The notes beneath the pieces were generated by a model, which was given only the letters and a program-made list of their open reading frames with translations, did no database searches and had not been told where the DNA came from. Made by a program: the position numbers and the translations under genes. 64,000 nucleotides of DNA from Stenopsyche tienmushanensis (lineage: Eukaryota; Arthropoda; Insecta; Trichoptera; Stenopsychidae). Of this stretch, positions 20,625 to 34,145 are shown one piece after another (positions within the stretch are counted from its first letter, which is position 1; the number at the start of each line of letters is the position of its first letter). The DNA lies in assembly GCA_008973525.1 (NCBI GenBank), contig WACJ01000120.1:744001-808000 (forward strand), in the 5' to 3' direction.

Positions 20625-21340
20625 AAAAGCAAGACAATTAGGTGCCTTATGAATTGAAACTGAGAGACATTGAAAGGCGATTTTTCATTTGCGAGCAGTT
20701 GATTCAGAGGCAACAAAGAAAGGGTCTTTTACATCAGATTGTAACTGGGGATGAGAAATGGATAATGAATGGATAACCCCGAGAAGAAAAAATACTACGC
20801 CAAGCCCAGTCAATCGTTGCCATCGATTGACTGGGCTTAACATAACATCAACAACAAAGCCAAATATGCATTCGTTCGAAGGTGATGCTGTGTATCTGCT
20901 GTGACCAAAAGGATGTTGTGGACTATGAGCTGCAATGGCTATAGGCTACAATTGATTCGTTTGAGTCGTGCATTACGAAAAAAACGGCCGGAATACGAGC
21001 AAAGACATGACAAAGTTATTCTTCTGCATGACAACACTCATGTCGCAAAAATCGTAAAATATATTTGCTAAAGTTCAAATGGAATATTATACAACACCTG
21101 CAGTGTTCTCCGGATTATGCTCCTTCTGATTAGTGGTTGTTCCGACAGATGTAGCACAATTTGGCTTCGCAATTGGTTCACTTCTTTCGCAGAAATCGTT
21201 GGACACTTGGATCGCCTCAAAATAAGAGTTCAAAAATTATCTGAGTGGTGGGAAAAAGTAATAACCAGCGATGAATAATGCTTTGATTAATCTGTTCATT
21301 CATTTTGTTCTGAAAAAAATGCATTTTTCAACACCATAAA
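20625..21340 (+). pseudogene. mariner transposase fossil
   Basis: Across frameshifts the + strand reads ERRFFICEQLIQRQQRKG, then QIVTGDEKWIMNG (first Asp motif), KVILLHDNTHVAK (second Asp motif), and QCSPDYAPSD followed directly by a stop (third Asp motif). All three catalytic Asp positions are visible, but the frame is broken several times. A perfect 15-bp hairpin stem at 20802-20838 replaces part of the usual sequence. No clean terminal repeats were found. Confidence 0.8.
20802..20838. repeat. perfect 15-bp inverted repeat, 7-base loop
   Basis: AAGCCCAGTCAATCG, loop TTGCCAT, then the exact reverse complement. It lies inside a mariner fossil, and the symmetry is not part of the normal transposase coding sequence. 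It is likely a local inverted duplication. Confidence 0.85.
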
Positions 21341-22620
21341 CGGACCGAACTAATTTGCATTCCCAATAATATTTATTAAACAGTTTATTTATTTAATTAA
21401 AATGTTGCTATCTAAAACGTTGTTTGAAATCAACAAAAGAAATTTATGAATTTAATTAAACAAAAAAAACTGTGACGTGTTAGGAAATTGATTCCTTAAA
21501 ATGTAAGTATTTTGCTAATTATACCTTAATTTACATAATAGTTTATCTTAATTTTTTTAGAAATTGTTACAAATTTTTTAAGAAATAGGTTATAAATAAA
21601 CGGACAGTTGAAAGTTCAATCAAAACTAATACGTTGCTAATTGCATGCATAAGTCTCTGATAGAAAAATATCAGTACAATCAATATTTTAGCTGTATTGT
21701 TTGAAATTGGAGTTCTCCAAAACTTTGTATATTTATTTTAAACGTTATTTGAAATGTATGTTGAATGTCTTGCTCTGTACAAGGATTTGAGTATTTATAT
21801 AGGGCCCTATTCGTTGAATGGATATGCAACCTCCCTTCAACGTAAATTCCCATTATTCCCAATGGACATCGTAGAATATCATACTTTACAAACCCTCCCA
21901 ACTAGAATATAAAAATTGAATCGGTTCGATGCGGAAGCTCGTAACGGCGTGATATTTTCAGGCTCCAATAAAGAATCGTATCATTTTCAGCATTGAAACA
22001 ATGAACGTATCATTGGTTACCAATTGATGGAAATAAATCGGGATTTATTCAGTTCGATTAATTAATCGATTTGCTTCGATTCACAATGTTAATAAAATAA
22101 AGGTCATCAATCACCGAGCGTGTTTGTTTTTGTCCTCGCTCCCATCTGAAGAAACGATCAAAGTTTCATGGGATTCTCAAAACGTGAAAGTTGTCCAGGG
22201 ACATTTATTTTGAGATCAAGGCCTCCATCCGAATATAAAATCTAACGAGGTCAAGAAATCGATTTTTTAATGTCGAATATTCGTAGTTTTCGCAGACTTT
22301 CGACGCATGCCTGACATCAAACCAAATCCAAATATCACATCGGCGTTTCGCCCGTTAACCTTTTAATTATCCTGAGTAAAGTTGTTATGACAACGACATA
22401 GAAAAAGTATGAAAAATAAATAAATGATCAACATATCTTAGTTTTCTGTGTGACTGATAAAATAGGATTTACTCTCATCGAATGTACATTTTTTATTTGC
22501 AAATAAATATATTGCAGCCATTTTTAAATTATGTACATTTAAATAAATCTGTATACTGCTATAAACAGTCTATAATAGTTTTAAATTTAAATAAATTTAG
22601 ACGATTTTTCGCTACGTAAT
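21341..22620. other. no gene recognised
   Basis: AT-rich. A 73-codon minus frame (21680-21901) has no motif. Around 22120-22340 the composition is more balanced, but no coding frame or splice pattern emerges. Confidence 0.45.
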
Positions 22621-22963
22621 TAGGGAATCTAATCCCGAGCCAAAATTTCGATCCCGGGATTTCATTAGACAATCCCGGGACCAGTCCCAATCGGGATCCC
22701 GGGATTGGGATTTTCAATATTTTAAGAAATTACATTAATAAATTTGATCAAAAATTACTAATAAGTCCATTTCTTCAATATAAAAATCACTTGAAGGCCA
22801 AAGAATTTTATTTATTTAAGAAAAGATAAAAATACAATTCAAAAATAAATAAATAAAACACTAAAAAATTCAAATTTTCTTTTTAAAATGTGCCTGAAGT
22901 AATATTAAACCATCGAGCGTTTCGTCATTTAGTCTGGATCTGATTTTGGAAGTCAGGCAACTT
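22621..22963 (-). mobile_element. hAT element copy 3, left part
   Basis: This begins TAGGGAATC and carries the same subterminal ATCCCGGGA array and interior as copy 1. It matches up to ggaagtcaggcaactt, that is copy 1 position about 2572. It stops inside the hATC coding region. The rest of the element appears 3.4 kb downstream at about 26363-26846 in the same orientation. Confidence 0.8.
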
Positions 22964-24330
22964 AATCCCATCTCAAATTTATATTTCCAAACGTTGTTCT
23001 AAAGCTAGTTTTAGACATATTTATTGATAATTTTGCGATTTATTGATAATAAAATGCGTAATGTGGGTGTATAGTCCACGATTATGACGAACAAACTTGG
23101 TCGCAAATATGATAAAATAGAATTATTAATATTAATACAAGCATCCTTGGACATTTCTTAAAAAAAGATTTGTTTTTATGAATAATTAAATGTAAAATGT
23201 CTATAGGTTTTATTGGGAGCTTGCATTTTTCTCAAAATTCAAATGTATAGAACGGTTCATTCAGTTCAAATTCTCATGAGACCGCTTTATACCGTAAAGA
23301 AATCCAACGATTGCCCATAGGATTAATTTCGATAATGGATATCTTGTAACAAGTCAAATGCTGATTTTGAGCCAACTTTGCGCTTAAACGTTATGTATCG
23401 TGTTGAAGCTCTCTTATGTTTTTTTTTTCTCTTACATTATTCGAATAAATAGATGGTTTGTATGTCATCTTTGAATTGATTTTGCAAAAAAATCATTATT
23501 TTGAGATCCAGTCTAATAAAATATTCACCCATCCTGAGCTTCTAATGAAATTAAACAATTTAACATCAGCTTATTTGTACTAATATCATACAAATGGAGG
23601 AAATTCATGAACAATAACCAAGCGTACCACACAAAAATTTCAATTGTTGGACAATTAATTCCTTCAAAAGCTCATGTTAAACTAAAATGTATGTAAATGT
23701 AAATGTATTTTTCGGCTTTGTTTCTCTGATAATACACTTTGCAATCCTTCCTAACTCCTATTAGAATATTATGCAGTTTTCCATTTAAGTGGATATCTTC
23801 GGAATCGGAGGTTGAAGTCGAATATTTGAAGGGGTGTCATGTTACACTTCAAGATTATGTAGAAGATTTTAGGGACCCACTTCAAAAGAACTAAACGTAA
23901 ACATTTATTGCCACGAGTTGCATTGCATTGCATCGAGTTTCTGCTTCAAACTGAGAGGTGAGCGAGAGTCACCTCTCAAGTTGCGACATCAAAATATATG
24001 GTGAATGAGAGTCACCTCTCGAGAGCAGAGTCCCAATATTTGATTTTTTTATTTTCTTCATTAAATTATTAAATATTTGCCAAATATGCCGTAGCACTCG
24101 AGCGGTTAAAATATTTGCTAAACATAAACATATCAATTAACACTCGACAACCCGTCGGAACAACATCGGTTAATTGATATGAGACGTAGGATCTCAAATC
24201 TCAAACGAATGATACGCGTGACCCATCGGAACAAAATCGATTAAACAAGACACAGTTAATAAATCCCATGTTGAAGAATCATCCTTGTTTTTAAAAACGT
24301 CATGAATTAATCGAAGATTATATTTTTATA

Positions 24331-24544
24331 CAGGTATCCTTTGATAGGCAATGAACCTCTGTGTGCAATATTACATGAAATCTTCAACGTTTTCTTTACA
24401 AAACTTTTTAAGCGATCTATGATTGAGAGCATTGCTTCTGATCTTGTTGACTGCTGTAATTACGTACTGCAGCGAGCAATGAAGGCAATCACTAAGATTT
24501 TTTGCAATCGAATATTGTCTGTGATGCACGGCGTCTATATTTGA
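24331..24544 (+). CDS. open frame of about 70 codons after an acceptor-like site, unknown
   Basis: A tract tttttatacag is followed by a frame open to a TGA at 24542-24544. It contains GNEPLCAILHEIFNVFFTKL and SDLVDCCNYVLQRAMKAITK. The predicted helices and regular spacing of charged residues look protein-like. There is no donor at the 3' end and no family I recognise. It may be a terminal exon, a decayed transposon frame, or chance. A minus frame overlaps (24371-24616). Confidence 0.2.
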
Positions 24545-24816
24545 TATTGCATTTTTTTTTAAAAATATTTTTAGTATTACATCAAAATTTTCAGTGCGTT
24601 CATGCGAGCATTGCACAGGGGGGCAGCAGCTTGTCCTCAGCGCCCACCAAATTTACCTTGGATCATAAATGCTCCCTTGGATCTCAGAATCTCGCTCCCC
24701 CGAGGAATTTGTATTTAAGTTGATTCGATATTAAAATTTATTATTTTTGGGTATTGATAGAATTAAATATTCAAAAAGTTGTTAAGCCTTGATTTAAATT
24801 AGTTGAAAGTGAATAT

Positions 24817-25085
24817 ATGACGTCGGCCGATATCACTACAATAAAGTCGTTTTCTGAAGCAACCGGGTTAGAAGTGCGCGTCAGATTTGACCCGGAGCGC
24901 CACCCTCGATTAGCGGCAAGCGGTCCAACTACTTACTCACTCTTGGACGAGCCTCTAAATTGTCGTGCTTAGATTTAGTGTTCCACATGCGACAATTAGA
25001 AGCAACCGGTTCCAGCCGGTTTCGTACGGTGGTGTTGGTGTGCGAATAAGCACCGCTGTATGCGTCTTATTGTCCAATTAGTGAG
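24817..25085 (+). promoter_or_regulatory. CpG-rich patch with CRE-like site and 51-codon frame
   Basis: In an AT-rich region this patch holds many CpG pairs (cgtcggccga, gtgcgcgtcag, cccggagcgcc). It includes TGACGTCG, close to a CREB/ATF site, at 24818-24825. An ATG at 24817 opens a 51-codon frame ending TAG at 24970-24972 (starting MTSADITTIKSFSEATGLEV). It could be a promoter and first exon for a gene further downstream, such as the SLC36 gene, or a G+C-rich repeat. No splice donor was proven. Confidence 0.25.
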
Positions 25086-26362
25086 AGATTGAATCAAATT
25101 GTACATAGCAAATTTTCCACGTCATTCCATGTACTATTCCATAACAATTGATTAACCCATAGCTTTTTTATTGCAATGCTTTATTTATAGCTTATTAATC
25201 ATAATTGAAGGCACATTATTGATGTTTTAAATGGTTATATGCAAAACGCCGATTCGCTTAACCATTTCGATGCATCGACATGAACTCTAAAATAAACATT
25301 CTCTGTCGATTCCCTGTCTATCGTCTTTGAGCTTAATTGTAAATGCGGAAATGCAATGGACCCAGAAAATTTTGAAGCTAAATTATATAAGCGCAGTAGG
25401 GCAAATTGACTTGACCGTCACGAAAAATGTAACCCCAACCAGCAATCGGTTAGAAAGAAAGGGAAAATCGTTTGTAGTCTCTTCATTTCCATAGTATACA
25501 TCATAGATATGCCGCCTTTACTATTTGTGCGTGTTTGTGTCTATTCGCAGCATAAAGTAACCACTAGATCAGTAGCGCATCTATTTTATTATATAATACA
25601 CAAACGTATCTTTTACATAAAGATTTTATAAAAGTGGAATATTTATTATTTGATCGGTCATCTTTCCTTGACTAATAAATAATCAAACTATAAAGGGTAT
25701 TTTAACCTTTTCGTTAGTGAGCAAATTTAAAATCGATAAAGTCGTTGATGTCATAATCGCTTTACGCCGATTACTTTCTGTCAGCTCCCAATCAACGTAA
25801 GACAATCTTTAATTCGAGGCAGAGTCAATTCTAAATGAACACTTGATGGTGAATACAAGACCACGTCATTTCTTTACATAAACAATGCACAAAAAATCGA
25901 TTCATTTGCTCCTCCTTTAGAAGGAAATGATAATTGAACAAAGATTCATTCAACACGCAGAGAAGAACGGCAAGCAGTTAAATAAACAAACACTCTCGAT
26001 AACACAATATTCGGTCGTTTCTTTGCGTAAACAAATAACACACTTGAAATCGAAATCATTATAAGTTGATAAATTTGGGCTTAACGATCAATACAATCAT
26101 GCGAGGAACTATCCGTCTCAGTCTCCCGAACTGCGCTAAGTTCTCTTTGTCTCTGTCCGCCTCGGAGCTTCAATGCACAAGAGTGCCCTTTCTGAATAGT
26201 GAAGGTCAAAACGGATATTTCCGTGAGTACTCATGAAACGGTTAATAAGGACGATCGATTTTTAAACATAAATAAAACAAGTATCTATAACAGCTTTGCT
26301 TCATGGCACATATTCGGGAGATCCAATTTTTAGTGAGTGTTGCATAAATCTATATAGACTGA

Positions 26363-26846
26363 AAAAAATCCTTTATGCTGAGACAGGGACTAAAACTCGC
26401 AAAATTCCCGATTTCCCGAAAAAATATTTATTTCCGTCGCCGCAGATGAATACTTATATACTAAAATACTTTGATGTGATTCGTAATTATATTATAAAGG
26501 AATACAAAAATTCTGAGCCTCGTATCTATTATATTTCATATCGATATTCCCATTATTAGAGTCGAGGTGTAGTAAATACATCACCGGTAGGGAACGGTTA
26601 ATATAGCAATTTGAAAACATATATGTATTGTATATATGTATACATAGATTAGACAGTTACTGCCCCTATGCGTCGTTAAGCTCGCCAATTAGTAGTTACG
26701 TCACTGTTTCCAAGCGTTCAGTTTTTGGCAGGAAAGTTTCGATTTAGTAGCCTTCATCGTGGTGGTGAGGCGAACGATTTCTGTTAGATAAAAATTTCAA
26801 TCCCAAATTTTTCGGGATTACGTTTACTAATCCTGGGATTCATTAC
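26363..26846 (-). mobile_element. hAT element copy 3, right part, truncated
   Basis: This matches copy 1 from about 2698 to 3170 (gctgagac, cgcaaaattcccgatttccc, catcaccgg, ccaagcgttc). It ends at cctgggattcatta, before the right terminal repeat, so the outer end has been lost. An 87-codon + frame (26296-26559) spans the junction and is a shadow. Confidence 0.78.
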
Positions 26847-29800
26847 CCGTTTATTTATAATTTTTAACACAACGTTTATATCCATTTTTTTCGTATTATA
26901 AGTGGATTGCATAATTTGTCATCACGAATGTATTGTTTGGGTACATCGGCGAAGAGATCTAGCATCTGATTAGTTATATGTTGATTGAAATGCAATAAAA
27001 CGCAAATCGTAGTGCTAAGGGTTAATTTAAGTATGTTCTAGTTAAGCTCCAGACTATCTTCAATAAGATTGATTGATTATAATCAAATATGGATATTCAG
27101 GAGAGTTTTTATCTAGATAATTTGAAGCTAAAACTAAGGCAAATAATTTCAGTTACAGATGAGATACTGCATTTTTGCCTTTACTACGTTTGATGCCATT
27201 TTTTTTAAAGTCCTTAATTATTATTTTATCCAATGTTCAATTTTCAATAATAAAAATGAGCTGATTTAATTACAAATTCTTCAGCAAACTGAATGTGGAG
27301 CAATTTTAATTTTTTGGCAACTTTAGCTTCCATTAGTAAATTAGTTGCGACACTTAAAAATGTTTCGATGAAATTTATTACATTTGTAGAATAATTGTGC
27401 AAAAAATTCGCAACGAAACTAGTTCATGTTTAGTTAAAATAGTTCATACAAAAATATTCAAAATTCTGATTCTGTAAGTATTCTGGTGGTCGTTTGAGTT
27501 AATTGATTGTTTTATTAAATATTTATGTAAGGTCTCCCAAATAGCTTTTGCAATCAAGGTACAGCTCCACTTGGAGACGAATGACGCATCCCAGGGACAT
27601 TGATTTTTAAATTTTCCTACTCACAGAGTTTTATTGAGCTCTTAAGTTAATTCTATTAGCGCCCATTTCAAATGAATGTCCAATATTAGATGTTAATAAA
27701 AACCACATTTTAAAACGTAATCCTTCTATGACTTCAATATGTTTGCCAACAATATGATGTATGCCAACAACGGTGTGGTGATGATCAATTATTCGTTATC
27801 TTCGTTTATCTCTAACAAATTTCGGCCACTAACAAATCCATTATTAATAAAAAAAAAATAAAAATGTTATTCAAAGACAGGTTGATATAATTTTGGCAGA
27901 TGCGATTGAGCGCTCTCCACCTACTGTATCCATAAATGTATATCTTTGAAAGCCACAAAAGTTGATAAATTACTATCAAGACGTAGATTGATGTTATTTT
28001 CATGGAAGTGGTTTTTTTTTATCATGTTAGTGATGTTATAAAGTCTATATATTTGGCCCGTCCACACTGCAGTATATGCTAATTATAATGGCTTAAATTT
28101 CTTAATAGTCTGTCTTTGTTTACATGACTAAAGATTCAAAATTCACCCTTGAATCTCGATCGCATAAAAAAAGACTTGAAATACATAGAAAATTGAGGAT
28201 AGGTTCCATTATTTTTAAAAACCGCATAACTTCAAATCAATACGATTGAATGTACCAAAGGTTCTTGTATATTTTTTACAGTAAAAGGGGGCAGGAATTT
28301 TTTCCACTTAATTTCCACAAATATTGTCTTCTTTTTCTTCACTGTCAAATAACATCAAACCAATAATATCATCGTCGTTCAAGACATCATTTTGAGAAAA
28401 AGTATCAAAGCCTTCTCCATCGAGTTTATTTGCCAAATTAATGATTTTAACTGACAATGTTGAAGTCATCTGTAACGAATGTGGGCTAAACTGCTTTCTT
28501 ACAAGAATTTAAAGTATTTGCTCTTTTGTAAAATTATATAATATTTTTTTCATTATAAAATTCAATATTGAGCTTTATATAATACTTTTAATCTTCCGTA
28601 ATTCTATGTGGGTGTTAAATTCTTCCTGTATTTAATTAAAGAAAAATTTAGAATATAGGAAAAAGTCGGATCCTCAAGCGAAAATTAAATTTAAGATTAA
28701 TGATTTTAAAAAACGACCATCAAAATGAGATTACCTTTCATATAATTAGATTTTTAATATCGCACATTCAACGTACTTTCTTTTAAATCTTCTTTCCATA
28801 GACGAGTGTGCTTGTAGTAGATGATTAAAAATTTATTCCCGTTGGAATTTCTCTGCTGATTTATGAGCTAAGTAATTAATTTCAAGGCTTTTTATTCGTC
28901 GATCCTTCACCATTGAAAGAACGCTATATTTTTAGCAAGTAAAACGGTCTGTCTGTCCACCTTGCTTGTATTGGTTGCGAGTCGTTTAATTGTAGGAAGC
29001 TCTCTGATTCTCTGGAACATCCTACTCTGTCAGTCTGCTGACGATATTCAAAGCGACAAAACCCAGACCAACAATGTACTTCAATAAGTACATAATAATT
29101 TTGATATAGCGGCAGGTCGTGCTATTGTCTTAGCTAAATATTAGTGCAATTCTATTCAATCGGTCACCGGAGGATCTTCGTTGGACCTGCTCTTAAAATA
29201 AACGTTGTTCAAATAAGGTTTGTCAGTATATTTGAATATTCTCCATAATACAACAGCTTTTATAGCCGATTATTGCCCATCTGAATAATTTTGTAATGGT
29301 TGTTAAACAATCTATAAAATTATGCATCCAATGTTAATTAAGGATCATTCTTTAATAAATCTCGATTATATTAATATATCGATGATTCAATATCTGTTCA
29401 TATAATTTCATTCATTTGGTCATATGTTACTCAAATGCTCTGATGATTGTATATAAATGGTCCATTTTATATTTACATACTTGAATATAATCAGACTTCA
29501 TATGCAATATCTTCCTACGTTCTTTAATATAACAATAAGTAAAGTGATCTTATTGTTCTTATATTTATCTATTTACGAGATTTAATCAGTCCAATTTTAA
29601 GCTCGTTTATGTTATTTAAATCCATTGAATTTTAGATGAATCTTACGATTAAATAATATTATTAAAATATATGATTATGGCATTTGCAGGGAAGTATGCT
29701 GTGCAAATTTTCCTCTTTGCTTTAGTGAATTTCTAAAACTAATTATGATGTTTGATTGAAAAACCCATCAATGTAATTTTGTGGTGTTACATAAATTCCA

Positions 29801-31743
29801 AAGCATATTTTCTCTATTTTTTTATTAACATAACGAAAAAATATTATAATCAAATTTTAAAGCATATAAAAGAGCAACATTTAAACAGTATTTTATAAAA
29901 TTTTCAATAAAAAATTTCACCAATTGAGACTTAATTTTCGGGGACTCATTGGAAAAAACTTCTTCAATAAATTATATGAAATCAATTTATTTTTTAGCAT
30001 GTATGCAAAATAGTATGATTTTTGGTAAAATCTACACCGTGTCCACTGCTGTCCAAGTCGGAAAAATATAACTGAAAACTGGAATTTCCAAAGGCATGAT
30101 GATCCTATGATTTTACTTCGATTTACTTGAAACTTTAAGAAAATATCCTAGAAACAATATTTTCTCAAATAAAGGGAATAATTACCTATTCAAGTTTTGA
30201 TTGAAGCCAAATTCGTGGTGATTTTCTTGCAAATCTGATTGAGCAATAAATGTATTTTTCATGGGCTTTGTCATGGTCATATAATAGAGACATGAACTTA
30301 TCACGTCCGAGAAATTTCAAATTAAGTTATAGGAGAGCTCCATAGTGTCAAACGAAAAGACATGATGGCAGAGCCACTGGACGTTTACTTTTAATTGATA
30401 CCCGCTTAAACCGGTTTCGAAAGCATTTGGGATACAATATGGAGAAAATCATTGCCCATCGTAATTATAATATGGAAATTGGGAAATGACATTCAAACGA
30501 ATAATAAATATACGTAAATCAGAGGCTTTTTAAATATTCGATTCGAACTTTTCCAAGGCAAATACTGGAAGCCATACAAGTGGCTAAATTTTATTGACTG
30601 CAAACTTATTTTTACTCAATGCCAATTGCATTTACTATTTATGCAATGCAAGTCTATAAGTGTCACAGATTTAAATTCTAGATTTATTTATTTTGCCTTT
30701 TATAGTTACTCATAAGCATCCCTACACGATTTTATCAATTGCCTCAGTATTTAATTTTACAGATCTAGAAAATCAGAGTTATTCTGGGTCGAAATGATCG
30801 ATCGGAAAAATTCACATTTCCGATCATCACACTAATAGCAAGCGTCCAGTATTTAAGTATGCGGTTTGTCGTTATGCGGTATCATCTTTTTTACAGCTAT
30901 CATATCATTCGAAAATGTGTAATTGTTTCCTGATAGGCTAGTGTTATATATTTGCATTTTTTGTGACACTAACGAATCAGTCTTGAAGTAAATTGTGCTC
31001 AATTCAAAAGAGTATTCAAATTTTCGTTCTCTGTTTATTAAGATATTTTCGACATTAAAGTTCGATTTGATTTTAATATTTGGGAACTTGCATTTAGCCT
31101 TTGATAAAATTTTGGTTGTTGGTATTGTCCGATATATTTTGCTGCTCAAATTTATAAGCAAATGCATAAGGGTTTTTATTAAATGGTATTCCAATTTATG
31201 ATTATTGCAATCATTGTCGAATTCATGCTTTAAATGCCCTAAACTGCCTATTCTTTGCCCTAATTCTTGTCTTAAATATGTTCAAATCCATTTTGAATGA
31301 CGTTTGCCAATACATTTATTTAAATTATGACATCAAAGTTGTTAATGAGATGATTGAATGATTGTAGCGCTCTTGTAGTCGGTGCTTGAATGATCTCGGG
31401 AATGACTTCCGGACAATTCATGAAATCAATTTGGCGTATAAATTGTAATTTAAATGACCCGGTGCTGAATTGCATATGCATATATTAAAGATTGCGTATT
31501 TCATTGAGCTCAAATGTTATTTCCGTTTTATAATGTCGTATAAGATTGATTTTGCGATAAAAATTGTGAAGATGCAGAGCTTCGATAGTGGCATAGTCGC
31601 TGAATTGCTTATAATTATTCCTATAAAGCTAATTTTTTTCTCATTTTGTTGTAGTAAATATACAAAACGGCAGTCTACTACATATTATATAAATGCTTCA
31701 TATCTACAAGACTTAAACTATGTTATAACTGCTTATAATAAAT
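26847..31743. other. no gene recognised (4.9 kb)
   Basis: AT-rich sequence without recognisable exons, RNA genes or terminal repeats. The longest frame is 113 codons on the minus strand (30853-31194). It is Lys/Ile/Asn-rich and motif-free, as expected by chance at this composition. This may be intergenic DNA or a 5' intron of the SLC36 gene. Confidence 0.5.
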
Positions 31744-32000
31744 AGCCACGTCTATTGAAGCCCTAGCCACCTTGTATCGAAAGTAGACGACGTTTATTCA
31801 ACGATTATTAAGGCAAACTAATTGTAGACAAAAAAGTAACTTTATAGATTTGAATTTAATGCCGATATGTAAAATTATTCATATTTTGTATTCTTGTACA
31901 CAACGAGAAAAGCTTGATAGACTGTAAAATTTCGACTTTACATTATTGTATAAAAACTGACTTAAACAAAATATAGCTTTGTAGAAACGGGTGCAAAATT
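31744..32000 (+). repeat. interspersed repeat A, copy 1
   Basis: This shares ccaccttgtatcgaaagtag, acgacgtttattca, gtagacaaaaaag and tttaatgccgatatgtaaa with copies at 39735-39995 (same orientation) and 33955-34145 (inverted). Homology continues through a variable section to an aaacgggtgcaaaattt-like end. No coding frame is conserved among copies, and no terminal repeat was identified. Class unknown. Confidence 0.7.
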
Positions 32001-33954
32001 TCTCTCCCTATCCCTCCGATATTTTCAATTTTTTATAAAGTAAAAGCATTCATTAGTGTTGAGTTGATGGAAAATCTCCGTACTTTCAGAATGCATTCCA
32101 TAACGAAAGCTTGGTCATCAGCCAAAACGTTTAGCTTAAAAGCGTGCATTTCCCAATATAATTGGATTCGTAAATAGAATTACGCCCATGAGGGACTTTG
32201 ATAATTTGATTTGGTTTATGGAGAAAAATACGTATCTATCATTAGTTTAAAACTCTTATGCGTTATCGTAATATCACGGATTATTTCGAATCAAATTTTT
32301 TCTCATGTAATATAGAATTTGTCATAAACTTTCATTTAAACAATAAGCTAGTTCATGAACATTTTTATAGCGATATGAGATGTGCCCAAACCATAGGTTA
32401 TTTTGGATATCGTATATAAAACGTTCTTGGAATTTACTGCATGTTTTGTTCGCGAATTCCCATAATTTACTATACAATTTAAAGGGGTTTTGGCATTTAC
32501 AGCTTGGCTTTATTTAAGGATTACCAAAAAAAAATATTATAAAAACTGATATTCAAATCACACTGTATAGCATTTGTCGATAACATGTTTCTGATTCAAT
32601 TTAGACGCGTTTTGTCGGCCCCTGAAAAGTGTTATTATATCGAACAATTTACGTATTCATAACAGTGACCTGATTTCTTTGTTACGTTTATATTACCAAG
32701 AGGGTTGAGCATTCACTACATGTGCGAATTTTAACGGTCATCTGATCAAGCATCTTTTGTGTTTCATATTGGGATGCTGCAAAATTAGTGGACGTTAAGT
32801 GTTTAAATCCTAATCGGGGAAATTATACAAATTTGTTAGTTTCGGCTATCTTTCTATCCAGCTAACATTAAATTTACGTATTATTAAATCTAGAAGTCTA
32901 TATTCTGGGTATTGGTAAAAATAAATTGGTCTGTTATTGATTTTAAATAAAAATACTTGTTTTCTAATATCAATTAAAGCTCTTCTGATTACACAAAACT
33001 CATCAGTCGAGGCTCATTTCTTGTGATATTACAAAGATGGCTTTGATTTGATTTGAATCCCTAAAAATACTATTTAGTACTGCGCTAAATATAATAGCGT
33101 CAGCAATGCGCTTAAAACACTGAATCACGCAAAATGAAGTGGTTTATAGTTGCAATTATATAATGTACAACATGTATATTATAGTCAACGGTTCAAAGAC
33201 CAAAATGAAGAGACTTAAGTTCAAATAGGTCGCATAAAAACTTCAAATTTTCTTCTTGACGCTTGGCTTCTTCTTCTCCGCTACTATCTTTCCTACTTCG
33301 GGAAAAATATTCCTCACAGTATTTGCTTTAAACATTAGTAAGTAATCTTTGTGTTGTTTGAGAATGTTCAAACCTGACTAATCAGAATCAGGTTTGAATC
33401 AGAGTCACTTAAATTTGATTTGTGCGTTTTATGTGTAGAATATGCATGAAATCATCATTTTTATCCCAAAGAAACAGCTTGTACATTTTGACTTTGTTAT
33501 ACGTGTTGCAGTGATAAATTAAATGAAAGGTAAGCCTTGCAAGCATGTTGGGTTTAAAAACGAGCTTTTATCTAGATTTTTTATTAATAAAAACCGACGT
33601 ATTTCTTCTTTTAAGTCGAACAATTGCTTAAGAAACTTGAAGCAAAATAACCAACGTAACTCGTTTATCCTGCCACTGCACTAAAAAAGTAAATTTTGAC
33701 AAGGATAAATTCTATTTTTGCCGAAATTCATATTCACAATCAAATATATGTTGTCCATGTATCGGTATTAATTCCAATAATTCCTCAAAAATCCCCGTTA
33801 AAAACACGAAGAAATACAACTGATTGAGCTTCACCCCCAATGTTCATTTTATTAGATAAATAGATAATATTGCGTTGATCTTATCACTTAAATTGGCGTT
33901 TGAGCTATGTAGGTAACAAAAAACAATCTTTTTAGTACGGGAACCAGCGACTGA
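32001..33954. other. no gene recognised
   Basis: AT-rich DNA with no frames or repeats of note. Short imperfect inverted sequence near 33370-33400 (aacctgactaatcagaatcaggttt) is too small to interpret. Confidence 0.5.
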
Positions 33955-34145
33955 AATTTTGCACTCATTTCTACAAAGATAATTTTTGTTTCAGCCAGTC
34001 TTTATATGTTAAACCCTGTAATTTGTACATACCATTGGCATTAAATCAAAATCTACAAAGCTATTTTTCCGTCTACAAATAGTTAACGTCAATTATTTTT
34101 CAATACTGCTTTCGATACAAAGTGATTAGAGCTCTTTTCAAAGCA
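33955..34145 (-). repeat. interspersed repeat A, copy 2 (inverted)
   Basis: The reverse complement reads ctttgtatcgaaagcagt, taactatttgtagacg, ttgtagattttgatttaatg and ends gtgcaaaatttcagtcgct, parallel to copies 1 and 3. It is shorter at its 5' side. The order of conserved blocks is the same in all three copies. Confidence 0.65.

Larger units (their letters stand above)
22964..26362. other. 3.4-kb sequence separating two halves of hAT copy 3
   Basis: The halves of the hAT copy are collinear and do not overlap, so this block is probably an insertion with loss of about 125 bp of the element. It includes a 24.3-kb open frame, a CpG-rich patch at 24.8-25.1 kb, and small inverted repeats near 23.94-24.0 kb (GAGAGGTGA and TCACCTCTC around a 7-base loop). 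No terminal repeats or target duplication are visible at its edges, so its nature is open. Confidence 0.45.

Noticed and set aside
30853..31194. 113-codon minus-strand open frame
   Set aside because: It is Lys/Ile/Asn-rich, has no motif or signal, an overlapping + frame, and AT-rich codons as expected by chance in this composition.
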